Shown here piece after piece: positions 42,110-53,271 of a DNA stretch of 64,000 nt (the stretch's first letter is position 1; the number at the start of each line of letters is the position of its first letter). Source of the DNA: Microglena sp. YARC (Eukaryota > Chlorophyta > Chlorophyceae > Chlamydomonadales > Chlamydomonadaceae); NCBI GenBank assembly GCA_022414725.1, contig CM039462.1, positions 131,024,774 to 131,088,773 on the forward strand, given 5' to 3'. Below the pieces are notes generated by a model. It ran no database searches, had not been told where the DNA came from, and saw only the letters and a program-made list of their open reading frames with translations. Made by a program: the position numbers and the translations under genes.

Positions 42110-42490
42110 AAGCATGGTGGTGGTGTCAGTGGTGATGGTAAGAGGGCGGGGGATCATGGAGTCATCGGTACACAGTTGTGCGATTGAAGCATGTGTAGGG
42201 ATCGGCAATATGATATCATATGATGCCGGTGGTCTGACACGGTAACTTTGGCCTTGGGCATCATATCATATGATATTCAATCATATGATTTGTGTATGAT
42301 ATCATATGATATCATACTCGTCTTTGATCAACATCATATGATTTGCCGTTCCCTAAGCATGTGTGTGTGCTTATCAACACTATAGTGATGAGTACACAGT
42401 TTTAAAACACTTCTTTCCCTTAACTTCTCTAAATAATTTTCCTGTTGGAGCAATAGCAGCAGCAACAACAAAAGGAACAGCAACAGCCTA
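42110..42490. other. ELP6 intron DNA with ATCATATGAT palindromes
   Basis: 42205-42345 is rich in ATATCATATGAT palindromic repeats. No exon is seen between 42110 and 42490. Confidence 0.6.
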
Positions 42491-43267
42491 CATGTTGGGG
42501 GCGACCTAGGTTCATGGGAGCACAATTTCACAACCCTTCCTTCCCCTTTTTTGGCGGACCCCCCTCTTCAAGGGGGGCGGCAGCCTCCATGTTTACCCAT
42601 TTGTCCGTTTGTCTGTACGACCGAAAAATAATTGAAGCCTGACACATCAGCCAACGGTTGCGTAACTAACTCGCTTCGGTCAGCTCCATCGTTGCCACCT
42701 TTCGTTCCATTGCCATCACACTCCGCAAATTTTCCGCGTCGCTTGCGACGCTGCATAGGACTTGTTTCACTTAATCATGCTCGTGTTGGGACAACAGTGG
42801 CTGAAACAACAACATCAGCAGCAACAGCAACAGCAACAGCATCCTACCTGTTGGGGGCGACCTAGGTTCATGGGAGCACCGTTTTACAACCCTTCCTTTC
42901 CCTTTCCTTCACTTAATTAAGCTCTTGTTGGTGCAACAGCAGCATCAACAGCAACAGCAGTACCAACAGCAACATCAACAGCAACATCAACAGCAACAGC
43001 AGTACCAACAGCAACATCAACAGCAGCATCAACAGCAACAGCAATACCAACAGCAACATCAACATCAACATCAACATCAACATCAACAGCAGTACCAACA
43101 TCAACATCAACAGTGACATCAACAGTGACATCAACAGCAATAGCGACAGCAACAGCGTCCTACCTGTTGGGGGCGACCCGGGTTCATGGAAGCACAGTTT
43201 TGCAACCCTTCCTTTCCTTTTCGCCCACTTAATCATGCTCTTGTTGGTGCAGCAGCAGCATCAACAG

Positions 43268-43299
<32 letters not shown>

Positions 43300-43341
43300 A
43301 CAGCAACAGCAGTACCAACAGCGACAGCAACAGCGTCCTAC
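42491..43341 (-). repeat. Tandem copies of ELP6 exon end and donor with (CAA/CAG)n
   Basis: Three extra copies of the end of the next exon lie on the minus strand: TGTGCT[T/C]CCATGAACC, CGGGTCGCCCCCAACAG and GTAGG donor. Donors are near + 43163 and 42847; at 42491 the site reads CAACAT|GTAGG. Each is followed by trinucleotide CTG/TTG repeat (in + sense CAGCAACAT). 42545-42770 is a reverse R4 repeat inserted among them. Poly-Gln and poly-Leu frames here are artefacts. Confidence 0.9.
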
Positions 43342-43438
43342 CTGTTGGGGGCGACCCGGGTTCATGGGAGCACAGTTGTTTCAAGCCGTCCACCATATGC
43401 AGGTTGCCGCCATCAATATGCTGCTGGATGTTCACGCC
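43342..43438 (-). CDS. ELP6: Elongator complex protein 6, exon
   Basis: Acceptor CTCTTCTCCAG, donor ACAG|GTAGGA; 32 codons plus one base (phase 0 to 1). It encodes GVNIQQHIDGGNLHMVDGLK and QLCSHEPGSPPT. It lines up with 'LGVSL...GQLVFLEGLK' of ELP6 (V.DGLK for FLEGLK). The next exon supplies AC, so G-AC gives Asp in PPT-D-LL. Confidence 0.85.
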
Positions 43439-43439
43439 C

Positions 43440-44130
43440 TGGAGAAGAGGGGTTCAGGCACGGTCAGCGCGTGGATTCACAATTAAATTCAAATTCAAAT
43501 GCGTCATTCAGAGACGAGGGGTTCAGGCACGGTCAGCGCGTGGATTCACATTTAAATTCAAATCCAAATGCGTCATTCAGAGACAAGGGTTTCAGACACA
43601 GTTACCGCGTGGATTCATATTGAGATTCAAATTCAAATGCTTCATTCAGAGGCGAGGGGTTCAGACACGGTCAGCGCGTGGATTCACATTTAAATTCAAA
43701 TTCAAATGCGTCATTCAGAGACGAGGGGTTCAGAAACAGTTAGCGCGTGGATTCATATTGAGATTCAAATTCAAATGCGTCATTCAGAGACGAGGGGTTC
43801 AGGCACGGTTAGCGCGTGGATTCACATTTAAATTCAAATTCAAATGCGTCATTCAGAGACAAGGGGTTCAGACACAGTTAGCGCGTGGATTCATATTTAA
43901 ATTCAAATTCAAATGCGTCATTCAGAGACGAGGGGTTCAGACACGGTATGTGCGTGGATTCTCATTCAAATTCAAATTCAAATGCGTCATTCAGAGACGA
44001 GGGCTTCAGACACGGTTAGCGCGTGGATTCTCATTTAAATTCAAATTCAAATGCGTCATTCAGAGACGAGGGGGTTAGACACAGTTAGCGCTTGGATTCA
44101 CATTTAAATTCAAATTCGAATTAGTCATTC
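43440..44130. repeat. 63-bp tandem array
   Basis: Eleven units of GAGGGGTTCAGACACGGTTA, GCGCGTGGATTCACATTTAA and ATTCAAATTCAAATGCGTCA. It begins at the acceptor of the ELP6 exon; each unit carries a GAACCCCTCGTCTCTG block (minus strand) resembling CCCCTCTTCTCCAG before the exon, but CAG is not kept. The 63-bp length allows long but meaningless frames. Confidence 0.95.
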
Positions 44131-44189
44131 AGATATGGATTATAATGTGATTTAAAACGTGCACTTTAGACATAGATGAGCCCCTCCCT

Positions 44190-46560
44190 TCCCCCCTTCT
44201 CCCTACTCTTACCCTCCCTGTCCCCCACCAACACCAGACCCTTCCCCCACGCACACCACCACCACCACCCCACCACCAACCCACCATTAACCCCCACCAC
44301 TAACCCACCAACCACCAGACCCTTCCCCCCACGCACCCATACCACCACCAACCCACCACTAACCCACCACTAACCCACCAACACCAGACCCTTCCCCACG
44401 CACCATCCACACAACCCACCACCCACCCACCATCTCACCACTATTCTTACTTTCCATGAACACAAACCAAGGAGACAATATCGCTCCCCAACACACCCTC
44501 ACACCCACCCACCCTGTACAAACACCCACGTGCAGAACTGCCGCCCCAACACAAGCACATACCCCCCCCCCCCCCCCCCTCCCCCCCAGCGCAAACACAC
44601 ATGTACAAAACTGCCCGCCCCGCACACACCACCACCCTGCCAAATATGCATGTGCACAAACTTCCGCCCAACACAAGCACAACCCCCCCCCCCCCCCCCC
44701 CCCCTCCCCCCCCCCCCCCCCCCCCTGTGCACAAACACACACACACACAAACTGCCACCCCCCCACAAGCTCGTACACACACACCACCACCCTGCACAAA
44801 CATGCACGTGCAAACTGCCGAACCACACAATCCATAGACAAACTACCCACCTTGCACAAGCACATACACACCACCACCCTGCACATACACCCACGTGCAC
44901 ATACTGCCACCACACACAAGCACATGCCCCCCCCCCGCTTCCCCCCCACCCCCACCCCCCAGCGCAAAAAACACACACACACAAACTGCCACCCCGCACG
45001 AGCACACACACACACAACCACCCTGCACAAACACCCACGTGCACAAAGTACCGCCCCACACAAGCACATACCCCCCCCCCCCCCCCTTCCCCCAGCGCAA
45101 ACACACATGTACAAAAACTGCCCGCCCTGCACACACCACCACCCTGCACAAATATGCATGTGCACAAACTTCCGCCCAACACAAAGCACATACCCCCCCC
45201 CCCCCCCCCCTGTGCACAAACACACACGCACACTAACTGCCACCCCCCACAAGCTTGTACACACACCACCACCCTGCACAAACATGCACGTGCAAACTGC
45301 CGAACCCACAAATCCCATAGACAAACCACCACCTTGCACAAGCACATACACCACCACCACCCTGCACAAACACCCACGTGCACATACTGCCCACCACACA
45401 CAAGCACATAGCCCCCCCCACCTCCCCCCCACACACACCTCCCAGCGCAAAAACACACACACACACACACTGCCACCCGCCGTACAAGCACATACACACA
45501 CCCACCACCCTGCACAAACACCACACGTGCACATACTGCCGAACCCACACAAGCCACATACCCCCCCCCCAAGCGCAAACACACACGCACACAAAATGCC
45601 CACCCGCACAAGCACACACACACACCACCCTGCACAAACACCCACGTGCACAAAGTACCGCCCCACACAAGCACATATCCCCCCCCCACCTCCCCCCCCT
45701 GCGCAAACACACATGCACAAAACTGCCACCCCACACACACCACCACCCTCACAAACACGCAAGTGTTCAAACTGCCGCCCCGCACACACCACCACCCTGC
45801 ACAAATATGCATGTGCACAAACTTCCGCCCCACACAAGCACATACCCCCCCCCCCCCCCTTCCCCCAGCGCAAACACACATGTACAAAAAACTGCCACCC
45901 CACACACACCACCACCCTGCACAAACACGCAAGTGTTCAAACTGCGTCCCCACACAAGCACATACCCCCCCCCCCCCCCCCCCCCCTTCCCCCCAGCGCA
46001 AACACACATGTACAAAAAACTGCCACCCCACACCACACCACCACCCTGCACAAACACGCAAGTGTTCAAACTGCCGTCCCACACAAGCACATACCCCCCC
46101 CCCCCCCCCCCCCTTCCCCCCCAGCGCAAACACACATGTACAAAAAACTGCCACCACACACACACCACCACCCTGCACAAACACGGAAGTGTTCAAACTG
46201 CCGTCCCACACAAGCACATACCCTCCCCCCCCTCCCCTCCAGCACAAACACACGCACACCAACTGCCACCCCGCACAAGCACACACACACACCACTACCA
46301 CCTTGCACAAACACGCACGTACAAAAACAGCCAACCCACACAATCCATAGACAAACCACCACCCCGCACAGGCACATACACACCACCACCCCGCACAGAC
46401 AGGCCGTATACAAAACCGCCGACACACACACAATGGACATACCCTCCCCCCCCCCACCCCCACCCCCACCCCACCCCCCGCCTCCTCCCCCACACAAACA
46501 CTTACACACACTTGAAGCACTACACCCATGCAGGCAAGCCATGCACACCTGAGCTGCACA
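44190..46560. repeat. C-rich/CA tandem array
   Basis: A variable 100-130-bp unit: CCGCCCCACACAAGCACATA, a run of 10-25 C, GCGCAAACACACATGTACAAAA, CTGCCACCCCACAC and ACCACCACCCTGCACAAACA. Around 20 units. On the minus strand each contains TTTGTGCAG|GG, another acceptor-like site. Long Pro/His/Thr (+) and Gly/Val/Cys (-) frames are artefacts of composition. A donor-like end at about 44456 (minus GGAAA|GTAAGA) is noted but no exon is called, since the ELP6 exons on either side join directly. Confidence 0.85.
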
Positions 46561-46880
46561 GGTGCCTTCTGCCCATTCGGCTACAGAAGAACAACAACAA
46601 GCAAACACATGAACATGCAAACACATGAACATGCAGACTGACATGCATTTAGCCTACATGAATGTCAGAACCTACTAGGATTGTCAATATCATCCTGGGT
46701 TCAATATTATTGTGCGATATATCATATAACATAAGTTATATCGATATGTTGTACAATACATTGCATGATTTATATCAATATATTGTACGGTACGTCGCTT
46801 GATCTATATAAATATATTGCACGATATATCAATATATTGTATGATAAGTTGTGGATAAGTTGTATGATTTACATCAATAT
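46561..46880. other. AT-rich intronic DNA
   Basis: TATATCAATATATTG-type repeats; nothing coding is seen. Confidence 0.5.
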
Positions 46881-46899
46881 ATTGCACCATATACTGTTC

Positions 46900-47278
46900 A
46901 CTACATACATCCACGATGTCATACTTTACAACCCAACATACATCTGAGCTGGACCTATACTGTACAGTATATACTGTACAGTACATACATCCACGATATC
47001 ATACTTTACAACCCAACATACATCTGAGCTGGACCTATGCTGTACAGTATATACTGTACAGTACATACATCCACGATATCATACTTTACAACCCAACATA
47101 CATCTGAGCTGGACCTATACTGTACAGTATATACTGTACAGTACATACATCCACGATATCATACTTTACAACCCAACATACATCTGATCTGGACCTATAC
47201 TGTACAGTATATACTGTTCACTACATATATCCACGATATCATACTTTACAAACCAACATACATCTGAGCTGGACCTAC
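46900..47278 (-). repeat. ~80-bp tandem array starting at an ELP6 splice donor
   Basis: Four and a half units of CATCCACGATATCATACTTT, ACAACCCAACATACATCTGA and GCTGGACCTATACTGTACAG. The donor context GTAGGTCCAGCTCAGATG of the ELP6 exon at 47279 is the array's first unit; in the other units the GT is changed (ATAGGTCC), so only the exon-proximal donor is intact. Confidence 0.9.
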
Positions 47279-47338
47279 CAACTTCTTCATTAGGTACTTG
47301 TATTTATCCACCGAGGAGTCCAAGACAACTAAGACCAC
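47279..47338 (-). CDS. ELP6: Elongator complex protein 6, first exon found
   Basis: Acceptor GAACTTGACACTCAG, donor TTG|GTAGGT, 20 codons in phase 0, encoding VVLVVLDSSVDKYKYLMKKL. This is the ELP6 'VCFVALIQSFSHYSIVGQKL' strand-helix segment, and it joins directly to GVNIQQ of the exon at 43438. The exon that should precede it (GxLTLI...GSFLLHHFL region) was not found between here and the end of the window. Confidence 0.85.
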
Positions 47339-47414
47339 CTGAGTGTCAAGTTCATAATTGTAAGTTTAAATTTGAATTTGAGTTTGAATCTGAGTTCTAC
47401 ATGATATCCTTTTA

Positions 47415-47450
47415 CTTATCCACACGGGAGTCCAAGACAACCAGGAACAC
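47415..47450 (-). pseudogene. ELP6: Degraded copy of ELP6 exon
   Basis: After GAACTTGAAGCTCAG it reads VFLVVLDSRVDK and then TAA, so it is a broken duplicate of the exon 112 bp away. The preceding intron sequence (TTTGAATTTGAA, ACTTGAA.CTCAG) is duplicated with it. Confidence 0.88.
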
Positions 47451-47524
47451 CTGAGCTTCAAGTTCACACTTATTAGTTTGAATTTGTATTTAAATTTGAT
47501 TTGATTTGTTCTTTCTTTCGCTTA

Positions 47525-49660
47525 TGTTTGTTTATTCGTTCTTACATATATGTACATGTTTGTTTATACGTTCTTATATATACATGCTTGTTTATACATT
47601 CTTATATATACATGCTTGTTTATACGTTCTTATATATACATGCTTGTTTATACGTTCTTATATATATATACATGTCTGTTTATACGTTCTTATATATACA
47701 TGCTTGTTTACACGTTCTTATATATACATGCTTGTTTATACGTTCTTATACATGCTTGTTTACATGCTTGTTTTATTACGTTCTTATATATACATGCTTG
47801 TTTATACGTTCTTATATATATATACGTTCTTATATACATGTTTGTTTTATACGTTCTTATATATATACATGCTTGTTTATACGTTCTTATATATAACATG
47901 CTTGTTTATACGTTCTTATATTATACATGCTTGTTTATACGTTCTTACATATATATATACATGCTTGTTTATACGTTCTTATATATATATACATGCTTGT
48001 TTATACGTTCTTATATATACATGCTTGTTTATACGTTCTTATATATACATGCTTGTTTATACGTTCTTATATATACATGCTTGTTTATACGTTCTTATAT
48101 ATACATGCTTGTTTATACGTTCTTATATATACATGCTTGTTATATACGTTCTTATATATACATGCTTGTTTATACGTTCTTATATATATACATGCTTGTA
48201 TACGTTCTTATATATACATGCTTGTTTATATTCTTATATAACATGCTTGTTTATACGTTCTTATATAATACATATATATACATGCTTGTTTATACGTTCT
48301 TATATATACATGCTTGTTTATACGTTCTTATATATACATGCTTGTTTATACGTTCTTATTATATACATGCTTGTTTATACGTTCTTATATATACATGCTT
48401 GTTTACGTTCTTATATATATACATGCTTGTTTATACGTTCTTATATATACATGCTTGTTTATACGTTCTTATATATACATGCTTGTTTATACGTTCTTAT
48501 ATATACATGCTTGTTTATACGTTCTTATATATATATGCTTGTTTATACGTTCTTATATATATACATGCTTGTTTATACGTTCTTATATATACATGCTTGT
48601 TTATACGTTCTTATATATACATGCTTGTTTATACGTTCTTATATATAGCATGCTTGTTTATTACGTTCTTATATATACATGCTTGTTTATACGTTCTTAT
48701 ATATACATGCTTGTTTATACGTTCTTATATATACATGCTTGTTTATACGTTCTTATATATATATACATGCTTGTTTATACGTTCTTATATATACATGCTT
48801 GTTTATACGTTCTTATATATATATACATGCTTGTTTATACGTTCTTATATATACATGCTTGTTTATACGTTCTTATATATACATGCTTGTTTATACGTTC
48901 TTATATATACATGCTTGTTTATACGTTCTTATATATATATACGTTCCTTATGCTTTGTTTATACGTTTTATATATATACATGCTTGTTTATACGTTTTTA
49001 TACTTCTTATATATATATATACATGCTTGTTTATACGTTCTTATATATATACATGCTTGTTTATACGTTCTTATATATACATGCTTGTTTATACGTTCTT
49101 ATATATACATGCTTGTTTATACGTTCTTATATATACATGCTTGTTTATACGTTCTTATATATATATACATGCTTGTTTATACGTTCTTATATATACATGC
49201 TTGTTTATACGTTCTTATATATATATACATGCTTGTTTATACGTTCTTTATATATACGTTCTTTTATATATACATGCTTGTTTATACGTTCTTATATATA
49301 TATACATGTTTGTTTATACGCTCTTATATATACATGCTTGTTTATACGTTCTTATATATACATGCTTGTTTATACGTTCTTATATATATATACATGCTTG
49401 TTTATACGTTCTTATACATACATGCTTGTTTATACGTTCTTATATATACATGCTTGTTTATACGTTCTTATATATATACATGCTTGTTTATACGTTCTTA
49501 TAAATACATGTTTGTTTATACGTTCTTATATATACATGTTTGTTTATACGTTCTTATATATACATGTTTGTTTATACGTTCTTATATATACATGTTTGTT
49601 CATACATTCTTATATATACATGCTTGTTTATACGTTCTTATATATACATGTGTGTTCAAG
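47525..49660. repeat. 28-bp satellite (ATACGTTCTTATATATACATGCTTGTTT)
   Basis: About 75 units of TATACGTTCTTATATATACA-TGCTTGTT. Occasional length changes come from extra TA pairs or single-base gaps. All three forward frames stay open for long stretches and encode Tyr/Cys/Leu repeats, an artefact of a stop-free 28-mer. The right end is duplicated inverted at 53015-53271. Confidence 0.95.
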
Positions 49661-49784
49661 TTTATGAGCTTGAGTTTGAGTTTGAGTTTGAACCTGGGTT
49701 CTTCATGGCGAGACGAGATATAAATGGTAAAGGACACAAAGCGCACAAGCTCGGCCTCCATGCACTGACTTAGCCCCCTTCAGC

Positions 49785-49985
49785 GAATCAATTGGTCTAG
49801 AGGTACACCAAGTTGCTTTCAGGACGTAGAGCCGTGGCCTGATTCCCCCTACGGTCGTTCTAAGCGTTGCAGGTCGTTGTCAACCGCGATGGTAGCTTGT
49901 CCAGTTGAGGTACAAGACCGCTCTCTACCCGTGTACGACGGGTTCCCTTAATGCCACACCCCACCAGGCGTTATCATTACCTTGT
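49785..49985 (+). mobile_element. tRNA-related SINE candidate (family S3), fullest copy
   Basis: Starts with a tRNA-like head (AATTGGTCTAGAGGTACACC, CCTGATTCCCCC) followed by GGTCGTTCTAAGCGTTGCAG and the conserved body ending CAGGCGTTATCATTACC. The mirror copy in arm A' is 52690-52885. A and B boxes are degenerate. Confidence 0.6.
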
Positions 49986-50521
49986 TTGAACTGACTTAGT
50001 CAAGCCATTACACTGTCTAATCCGCCTAGTATGCTCCCTGGTTTCCGTGGGTATCGCACGGGAGGACTGGGACTTGGTGGTGAGAAGCCAAGAGTTGGTG
50101 AGAAGCCAAGAGCCAAGAGAAGGTGAGAAGCCAAGAGAGCCAAGAGAAGCCAAGAGATGGTGAGAAGCCAAGAGTTGGCTGAAAAGCGTGTAACAATCCA
50201 ATTCAATTCAATTATTCTTTATGAACAGGTTTGTATTATATAAAGGAAAGGAACCGGTTTCTTTACATAGCACAATGGTGCTCCAAATAACCATAGGGGT
50301 GCTACTACCAGCTCTTTTTACCCCCAAAAGCTTTTTTTACCCCCACAAGGTGACACGAGGGCTTGAAGTTCAGCTTGGGTGAGGCCGCCATTCCCATGCC
50401 CAGTTGGCAGTACCCCCCTTCCCCCCCCCCCCCCCACCCCACCCCCCACCCACCCACACACACACACACACTCCTATCTGCCCCACCCATCCACCCGCCC
50501 AACCACATCCTCCCACTCACT

Positions 50522-50627
50522 TGAAGTGCTGTGACTGCTGCCTCAGCGTATCCATCACTGTGCTCATGGCCACCGACATAACTTTCGTAGCACCCAAAGA
50601 ATACCAAGGTTCATAATGTTGCTCTTG
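50522..50627 (-). CDS. Possible exon in arm A, unrecognised
   Basis: On the minus strand, an open frame reads HYEPWYSLGATKVMSVAMST then VMDTLRQQSQHF and ends at a good donor (CTTCAA|GTGAGT). The opposite strand is open too, so the strand is uncertain. A mirror copy is at 52047-52153 on +. No family is recognised; it could be the edge of another duplicated exon. Confidence 0.25.
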
Positions 50628-50636
50628 TGATACAAG

Positions 50637-50816
50637 TCAGGGTACCACTTCTTGCCAAATTGGCCAGTGCTTAAAGCGCACAAACGTCAAATTGATCAGC
50701 GCTTTTTAGTGCAAAAAGCACAAAAACTGCGCGCTGCGCCCACAGGGGGTTGAAATAAACTGCGCGAAACGCGCCGAGGGGCTCAAAAAGGCAGCGCGCG
50801 CTTAGTAGTACCCTGA
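50637..50816. mobile_element. Intact MITE, family M3
   Basis: TCAGGGTACCACT at the left and AGTAGTACCCTGA at the right form TIRs. TACAAG flanks both sides (50631-50636 and 50817-50822). The body contains AAGCGCACAAACGTCAAATT and GCGCGCTGCGCCC. Mirror copy at 51858-52037; relative at 15458-15640. Confidence 0.85.
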
Positions 50817-50819
50817 TAC

Positions 50820-51831
50820 AAGTACCACCTTAAATAAACTCCTGATTCTGAATTCTGATGCAATGGATGGATGGACTACTTGACATGGACCTACTTATAC
50901 ATATGTAGGGTTGGGAAGCAAACGTATATTTTGATTTTTATATGCCGTATAAACGTATAAACGTATGAATGTATGCGTATAAACGTATGAAACGTATGAG
51001 GGAAATTAGACACTTCTCGAGAAAATACTTTTACATGGGTTTAAAGATATGGCCGCGTAGCTAATTTCATTGGCATCACATATCAACTCTAAAAAAAATC
51101 GAACAAATTTAGATTGTCCAAATCTCAAAACATAAATCACAACCAGAAGCGTGTCAATCGAGAAGCGCGGTGCCAATCTAAGGGAGCCATTCACTGCCAA
51201 TAATAATTGACATACTGTCTATGTAACCATGTTCACGTTGCACTAGGCTCAAGTCATCTTTCTAGGCAGCTCCCTGAGTCAGCTCCAGGTGTCAGAGGTA
51301 TGTGAGTATGTCGCAGCTTCTAGACAGCTCCCTAAGTCTGCTACTGGTTCAGTCCTCAAGGCCCATGGCATCCAAGGCTACCTCCTCATCAACATAGACT
51401 TTGTCGGCAAGGTCAGCATTGGCAGCTATGTAGATCATCTTTCCCCCTTTTTCAAAGGAGAGGTTGGCCCTCAGCTTTGTGTATATAACTGTATACATGT
51501 ATAATAATATAACTGTATAACTATATTGTAATAGTGTCCATGTTCACATCGCACTAGGCCTGCACCATCAATCCACCGCGCCCTCATGGGAGCTCAATGG
51601 AATGGAAGGCTAGGTGACACTCTGATATAAGTGCCTGATACCTGGCTATCTACATGAAACTTTGGTCCAAATTTAAACAAAATTGTACTCTTGAAAGGTG
51701 AATTTTATTGCATAATGTGATAGAGGAGGTTAGTAGCTTTCCAATGAGCTATCTAAATCAAAAATTATGAATGAAAACCGAGAAAGTTAAATGCCGGGAA
51801 GTGAGCTTTACTTTTCGACGTACACTACTCA
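50820..51831 (+). repeat. Direct repeat B, copy 1
   Basis: About 1012 bp repeated at 53272-54284 with only a few differences (GGATGGATGG against GGATGGATAG, CATATGTAGGG against CATATGTATGG, an 8-A against 9-A run, AAAGGAGAGG against AAAGAAGAGG). It is the spacer between inverted arms A and A'. The second copy continues into unique DNA at 54285. Confidence 0.95.
51343..51504 (+). CDS. Possible exon in repeat B, unrecognised
   Basis: After GCTACTGGTTCAG the + frame reads VLKAHGIQGYLLINIDFVGK and continues to a stop at 51504. The opposite strand is equally open (FEKGGKMIYIAANADLADKV ... stop), so coding strand and even coding status are undecided. It follows two family M2-like blocks (AGGCAGCTCCCTGAG and AGACAGCTCCCTAAG). 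The second copy is at 53796-53957. Confidence 0.25.
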   Translation, partial: TGSVLKAHGIQGYLLINIDFVGKVSIGSYVDHLSPFFKGEVGPQLCVYNCIHV

Positions 51832-53271
51832 GGAGTTTATTTAAGGTGGTACTTGTATCAGGGTACTACTAAGCGCGCGCTGCCTTTTTGAGCCCCTCGG
51901 CGCGTTTCGCGCAGTTTATTTCAACCCCCTGTGGGCGCAGCGCGCAGTTTTTGTGCTTTTTGCACTAAAAAGCGCTGATCAATTTGACGTTTGTGCGCTT
52001 TAAGCACTGGCCAATTTGGCAAGAAGTGGTACCCTGACTTGTATCACAAGAGCAACATTATGAACCTTGGTATTCTTTGGGTGCTACGAAAGTTATGTCG
52101 GTGGCCATGAGCACAGTGATGGATACGCTGAGGCAGCAGTCACAGCACTTCAAGTGAGTGGGAGGATGTGGTTGGGCGGGTGGATGGGTGGGGCAGATAG
52201 GAGTATGTGTGTGTGTGTGTGTGGGGGGGGATGGGGGGGGGGGGGGGGGGGGAAGGGGGGGTACTGCCAACTGGGCATGGGAATGGCGGCCTCACCCAAG
52301 CTGAACTTCAAGCCCTCGTGTCACCTTGTGGGGGTAAAAAAAGCTTTTGGGGGTAAAAAGAGCTGGTAGTAGCACCCCTATGGTTATTTGGAGCACATTG
52401 TGCTATGTAAAGAAACCGGTTCCTTTCCTTTATATAATACAAACCTGTTCATAAAGAATAATTGAATTGAATTGGATTGTTACACGCTTTTTCAGCCAAC
52501 TCTTGCTTCTCACCATCTCTTGGCTTCTCTTGGCTCTCTTGGCTTCTCACCTTCTCTTGGCTCTTGGCTTCTCACCAACTCTTGGCTTCTCACCACCAAG
52601 TCCAGTCCTCCCGTGCGATACCCACGGAAACCAGGGAGCATACTAGGCGGATTAGACAGTGTAATGGCTTGACTAAGTCAGTTCAAACAAGGTAATGATA
52701 ACGCCTGGTGGGGTGTGGCATTAAGGGAACCCGTCGTACACGGGTAGAGAGCGGTCTTGTACCTCAACTGGACAAGCTACCATCGCGGTTGACAACGACC
52801 TGCAACGCTTAGAACGACCGTAGGGGGAATCAGGCCACGGCTCTACGTCCTGAAAGCAACTTGGTGTACCTCTAGACCAATTGATTCGCTGAAGGGGGCT
52901 AAGTCAGTGCATGGAGGCCGAGCTTGTGCGCTTTGTGTCCTTTACCATTTATATCTCGTCTCGCCATGAAGAACCCAGGTTCAAACTCAAACTCAAACTC
53001 AAGCTCATAAACTTGAACACACATGTATATATAAGAACGTATAAACAAGCATGTATATATAAGAATGTATAAACAAACATGTATAAATAAGAACGTATAA
53101 ACAAACATGTATATATAAGAACGTATAAACAAACATGTATATATAAGAACGTATAAACAAACATGTATTTATAAGAACGTATAAACAAACATGTATATAT
53201 ATAAGAACGTATAAACAAGCATGTATATATAAGAACGTATAAACAAGCATGTATGTATAAGAACGTATAAA
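51829..53271 (-). repeat. Inverted repeat, right arm A'
   Basis: Reverse complement of 49403-50845, including the mirrored M3 MITE (51858-52037), possible exon, S3 SINE and ~9 units of 28-bp satellite. It joins repeat B copy 2 at 53271/53272 and repeat B copy 1 at 51829-51831. Confidence 0.95.

Larger units (their letters stand above)
49403..50845 (+). repeat. Inverted repeat, left arm A
   Basis: 1443 bp matched in reverse complement by 51829-53271. It holds the end of the 28-bp satellite, a G/T-rich stretch, an S3 SINE copy (49785-49985), AAGCCAAGAG repeats (50090-50180), a possible exon and an M3 MITE (50637-50816). The arms differ by scattered single-base and homopolymer changes (for example GCTGAAAAGCG against GCTGAAAAAGC). 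Confidence 0.95.

Noticed and set aside
43404..44078. 224-codon frame with a 21-residue repeat
   Set aside because: A 63-bp tandem repeat is a multiple of three, so open frames are expected; it lies in an ELP6 intron and starts at its acceptor.
44359..46560. Frames of 500-700 codons on both strands (Pro/His/Thr and Gly/Val/Cys)
   Set aside because: Composition artefact of a C-rich/CA array; the ELP6 exons at 47279 and 43438 join directly in frame across it.
47550..49723. Tyr/Cys/Leu-rich frames of up to 705 codons
   Set aside because: Stop-free 28-bp satellite read in all three frames; no non-repeat domain.
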